Assembly (NCBI GenBank): GCA_023393715.1 | Contig: JAEXCD010000042.1 | Coordinates: forward strand, 1-6,115 | Length of the DNA stretch: 6,115 bases | Direction: 5' to 3' | DNA from: Bacillota bacterium | Lineage (GTDB): Bacteria > Bacillota > Clostridia > Tissierellales > Peptoniphilaceae | In this document: piece after piece, positions 5,300-6,115 of the stretch | Numbering within the stretch: position 1 is the first letter of the stretch | Layout of the letters: the number at the start of each line of letters is the position of its first letter | The notes under the pieces: generated by a model | The model's input: only the letters and a program-made list of their open reading frames with translations | Told to the model about the DNA's origin: nothing | Databases searched by the model: none | Made by a program: the position numbers and the translations under genes

Positions 5300-6115
5300 T
5301 GAGTGAATTTACAGGTAGTTCGGCGGCCGCGCCGCAGCTGATCCTGGAAGGCGGCGGACTTCGCTGCGCTTTTACGATGGGGGTTCTGGATGTCCTCTTA
5401 GCCGCCGGAATCGTGCTGCCTGAGGTGGTTGGCGTTTCGGCGGGCGCGATCAGCGGCGCTTTTTACGCTTCTGGACAGACTCAGGTTTTAGGAGTCTTTT
5501 CCAGTGGTGTATCCGTAGACGTCGACGCGCTTCGCTCGGCGAACGGTCTTTTGGATATGATGAAGTTTCTGGCGCTGCTCAAGGAGCATTTTCATTATAA
5601 TTATGAAGCGTACCGGCATTCGCCGGTGCAGCTTCACATCGGAGCGATAAATGCCGTGACCGGCGAAACCGTTTATTTTCAGCGCAGCGAGATCACCGAT
5701 GAGCGGGATCTTTGGACCAAAATCATGGCGTCGAGCTGTTTGCCCTCTGTGGCGGCCCCGGTTCTTCTCGACGGGATTCCGCACTACGACGGCGGACTCG
5801 AGGATGCAATCCCGCTTCGACAGGCGCTGGCGCAGCCGCAGCGCCGCAAAGTGATCATTCTCACGCAGGATGCGTCCTATATTAAAAAGCCAACGGTCTT
5901 TTCACCGGTTTTAGCGAAAGCGGCGGAGCATTTCCCGGCGATTTGTCCCGTTTTGGAAAAGCGGCATGAGTATTATCGGGCACAGCAAATGCAGGTAAAG
6001 CAATGGGAGGAAGAGGGCCGTGCGCTGGTTTTCCGTCCTTCGCATTCGGTCGAGGTCGATGTGTTTGATACCGATCCCGCCCGTATTTTGCCGCTCTATC
6101 AGGATGGCGTACAGC
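5296..6115 (+). CDS. Patatin-like phospholipase family protein (3' end outside window)
   Basis: An open frame of 273 codons that is still open at the right edge. Motifs, numbered from the ATG at 5296: an oxyanion-hole-type glycine stretch EGGGLR (18-23), the nucleophile elbow GVSAG with S48, and the DGG motif with D165, together the Ser-Asp dyad of patatin-like lipid acyl hydrolases. ASSCLPSVAAPV (145-156) matches the A-S-x-x-x-P-x-x-x-P-V segment of the family. The overall pattern is closest to the bacterial YjjU/RssA-type group; no signal peptide or membrane helix is visible, so it is probably cytoplasmic. The substrate is unknown; hydrolysis of phospholipid or other acyl esters is inferred. 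The start overlaps the ydbC stop as ATGA (5296-5299); a second ATG follows at once at 5299. AAGGA at 5280-5284 is 11 and 14 bases before these, so either could be used and coupling is likely. About 20-40 residues probably remain beyond the window. Confidence 0.87.
   Translation, partial: MMSEFTGSSAAAPQLILEGGGLRCAFTMGVLDVLLAAGIVLPEVVGVSAGAISGAFYASGQTQVLGVFSSGVSVDVDALRSANGLLDMMKFLALLKEHFHYNYEAYRHSPVQLHIGAINAVTGETVYFQRSEITDERDLWTKIMASSCLPSVAAPVLLDGIPHYDGGLEDAIPLRQALAQPQRRKVIILTQDASYIKKPTVFSPVLAKAAEHFPAICPVLEKRHEYYRAQQMQVKQWEEEGRALVFRPSHSVEVDVFDTDPARILPLYQDGVQ

Overview
The window looks like chromosomal DNA of a Gram-positive bacterium, most likely Bacillota and probably Clostridia. The reasons are purine-rich Shine-Dalgarno sites, an OmpR-type regulator with its kinase and a lipoprotein in one overlapping operon, a PC4-like YdbC protein, a divergent pair of extended -10 promoters, and mid-range base composition (about half GC by eye). 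No mobile element, CRISPR array, rRNA or tRNA was recognised. The assignment is an inference from gene content; no database was searched.

Layout. Positions 1-215 hold the C-terminal end of an RluA-type pseudouridine synthase. After a 37-base gap comes a tight three-gene plus-strand block (253-3934): an OmpR/PhoB-type response regulator, a membrane histidine kinase and a 511-residue lipoprotein of unknown function. The block ends at a convergent junction with a perfect 14-bp GC-rich inverted repeat (3958-3996) that has no clear U-tract. On the minus strand, recX (4953 to 4318) overlaps by 14 bases a small GIY-YIG endonuclease gene (4331 to 4005). A divergent intergenic region (about 4954-5068) carries an extended -10 promoter for each direction and an imperfect dyad over the plus-strand -10. 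The plus strand then carries a ydbC-like gene (5069-5299), overlapping by four bases a patatin-like phospholipase gene that runs off the right edge.

How the genes may work together. The regulator, kinase and lipoprotein form a plausible envelope-sensing unit: the kinase senses across the membrane, the regulator acts on DNA, and the lipoprotein may be an accessory or input module on the outer face. The right half puts a recombination modulator (RecX), a small nuclease-fold protein and a predicted single-strand DNA binder side by side, which suggests DNA-maintenance functions, with the patatin translationally coupled to the last of them.

The most original element is the lipoprotein, which I cannot assign to a family and which contains three in-frame 21-base repeats. 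I found no strong evidence of a wholly new defence or mobile system here.
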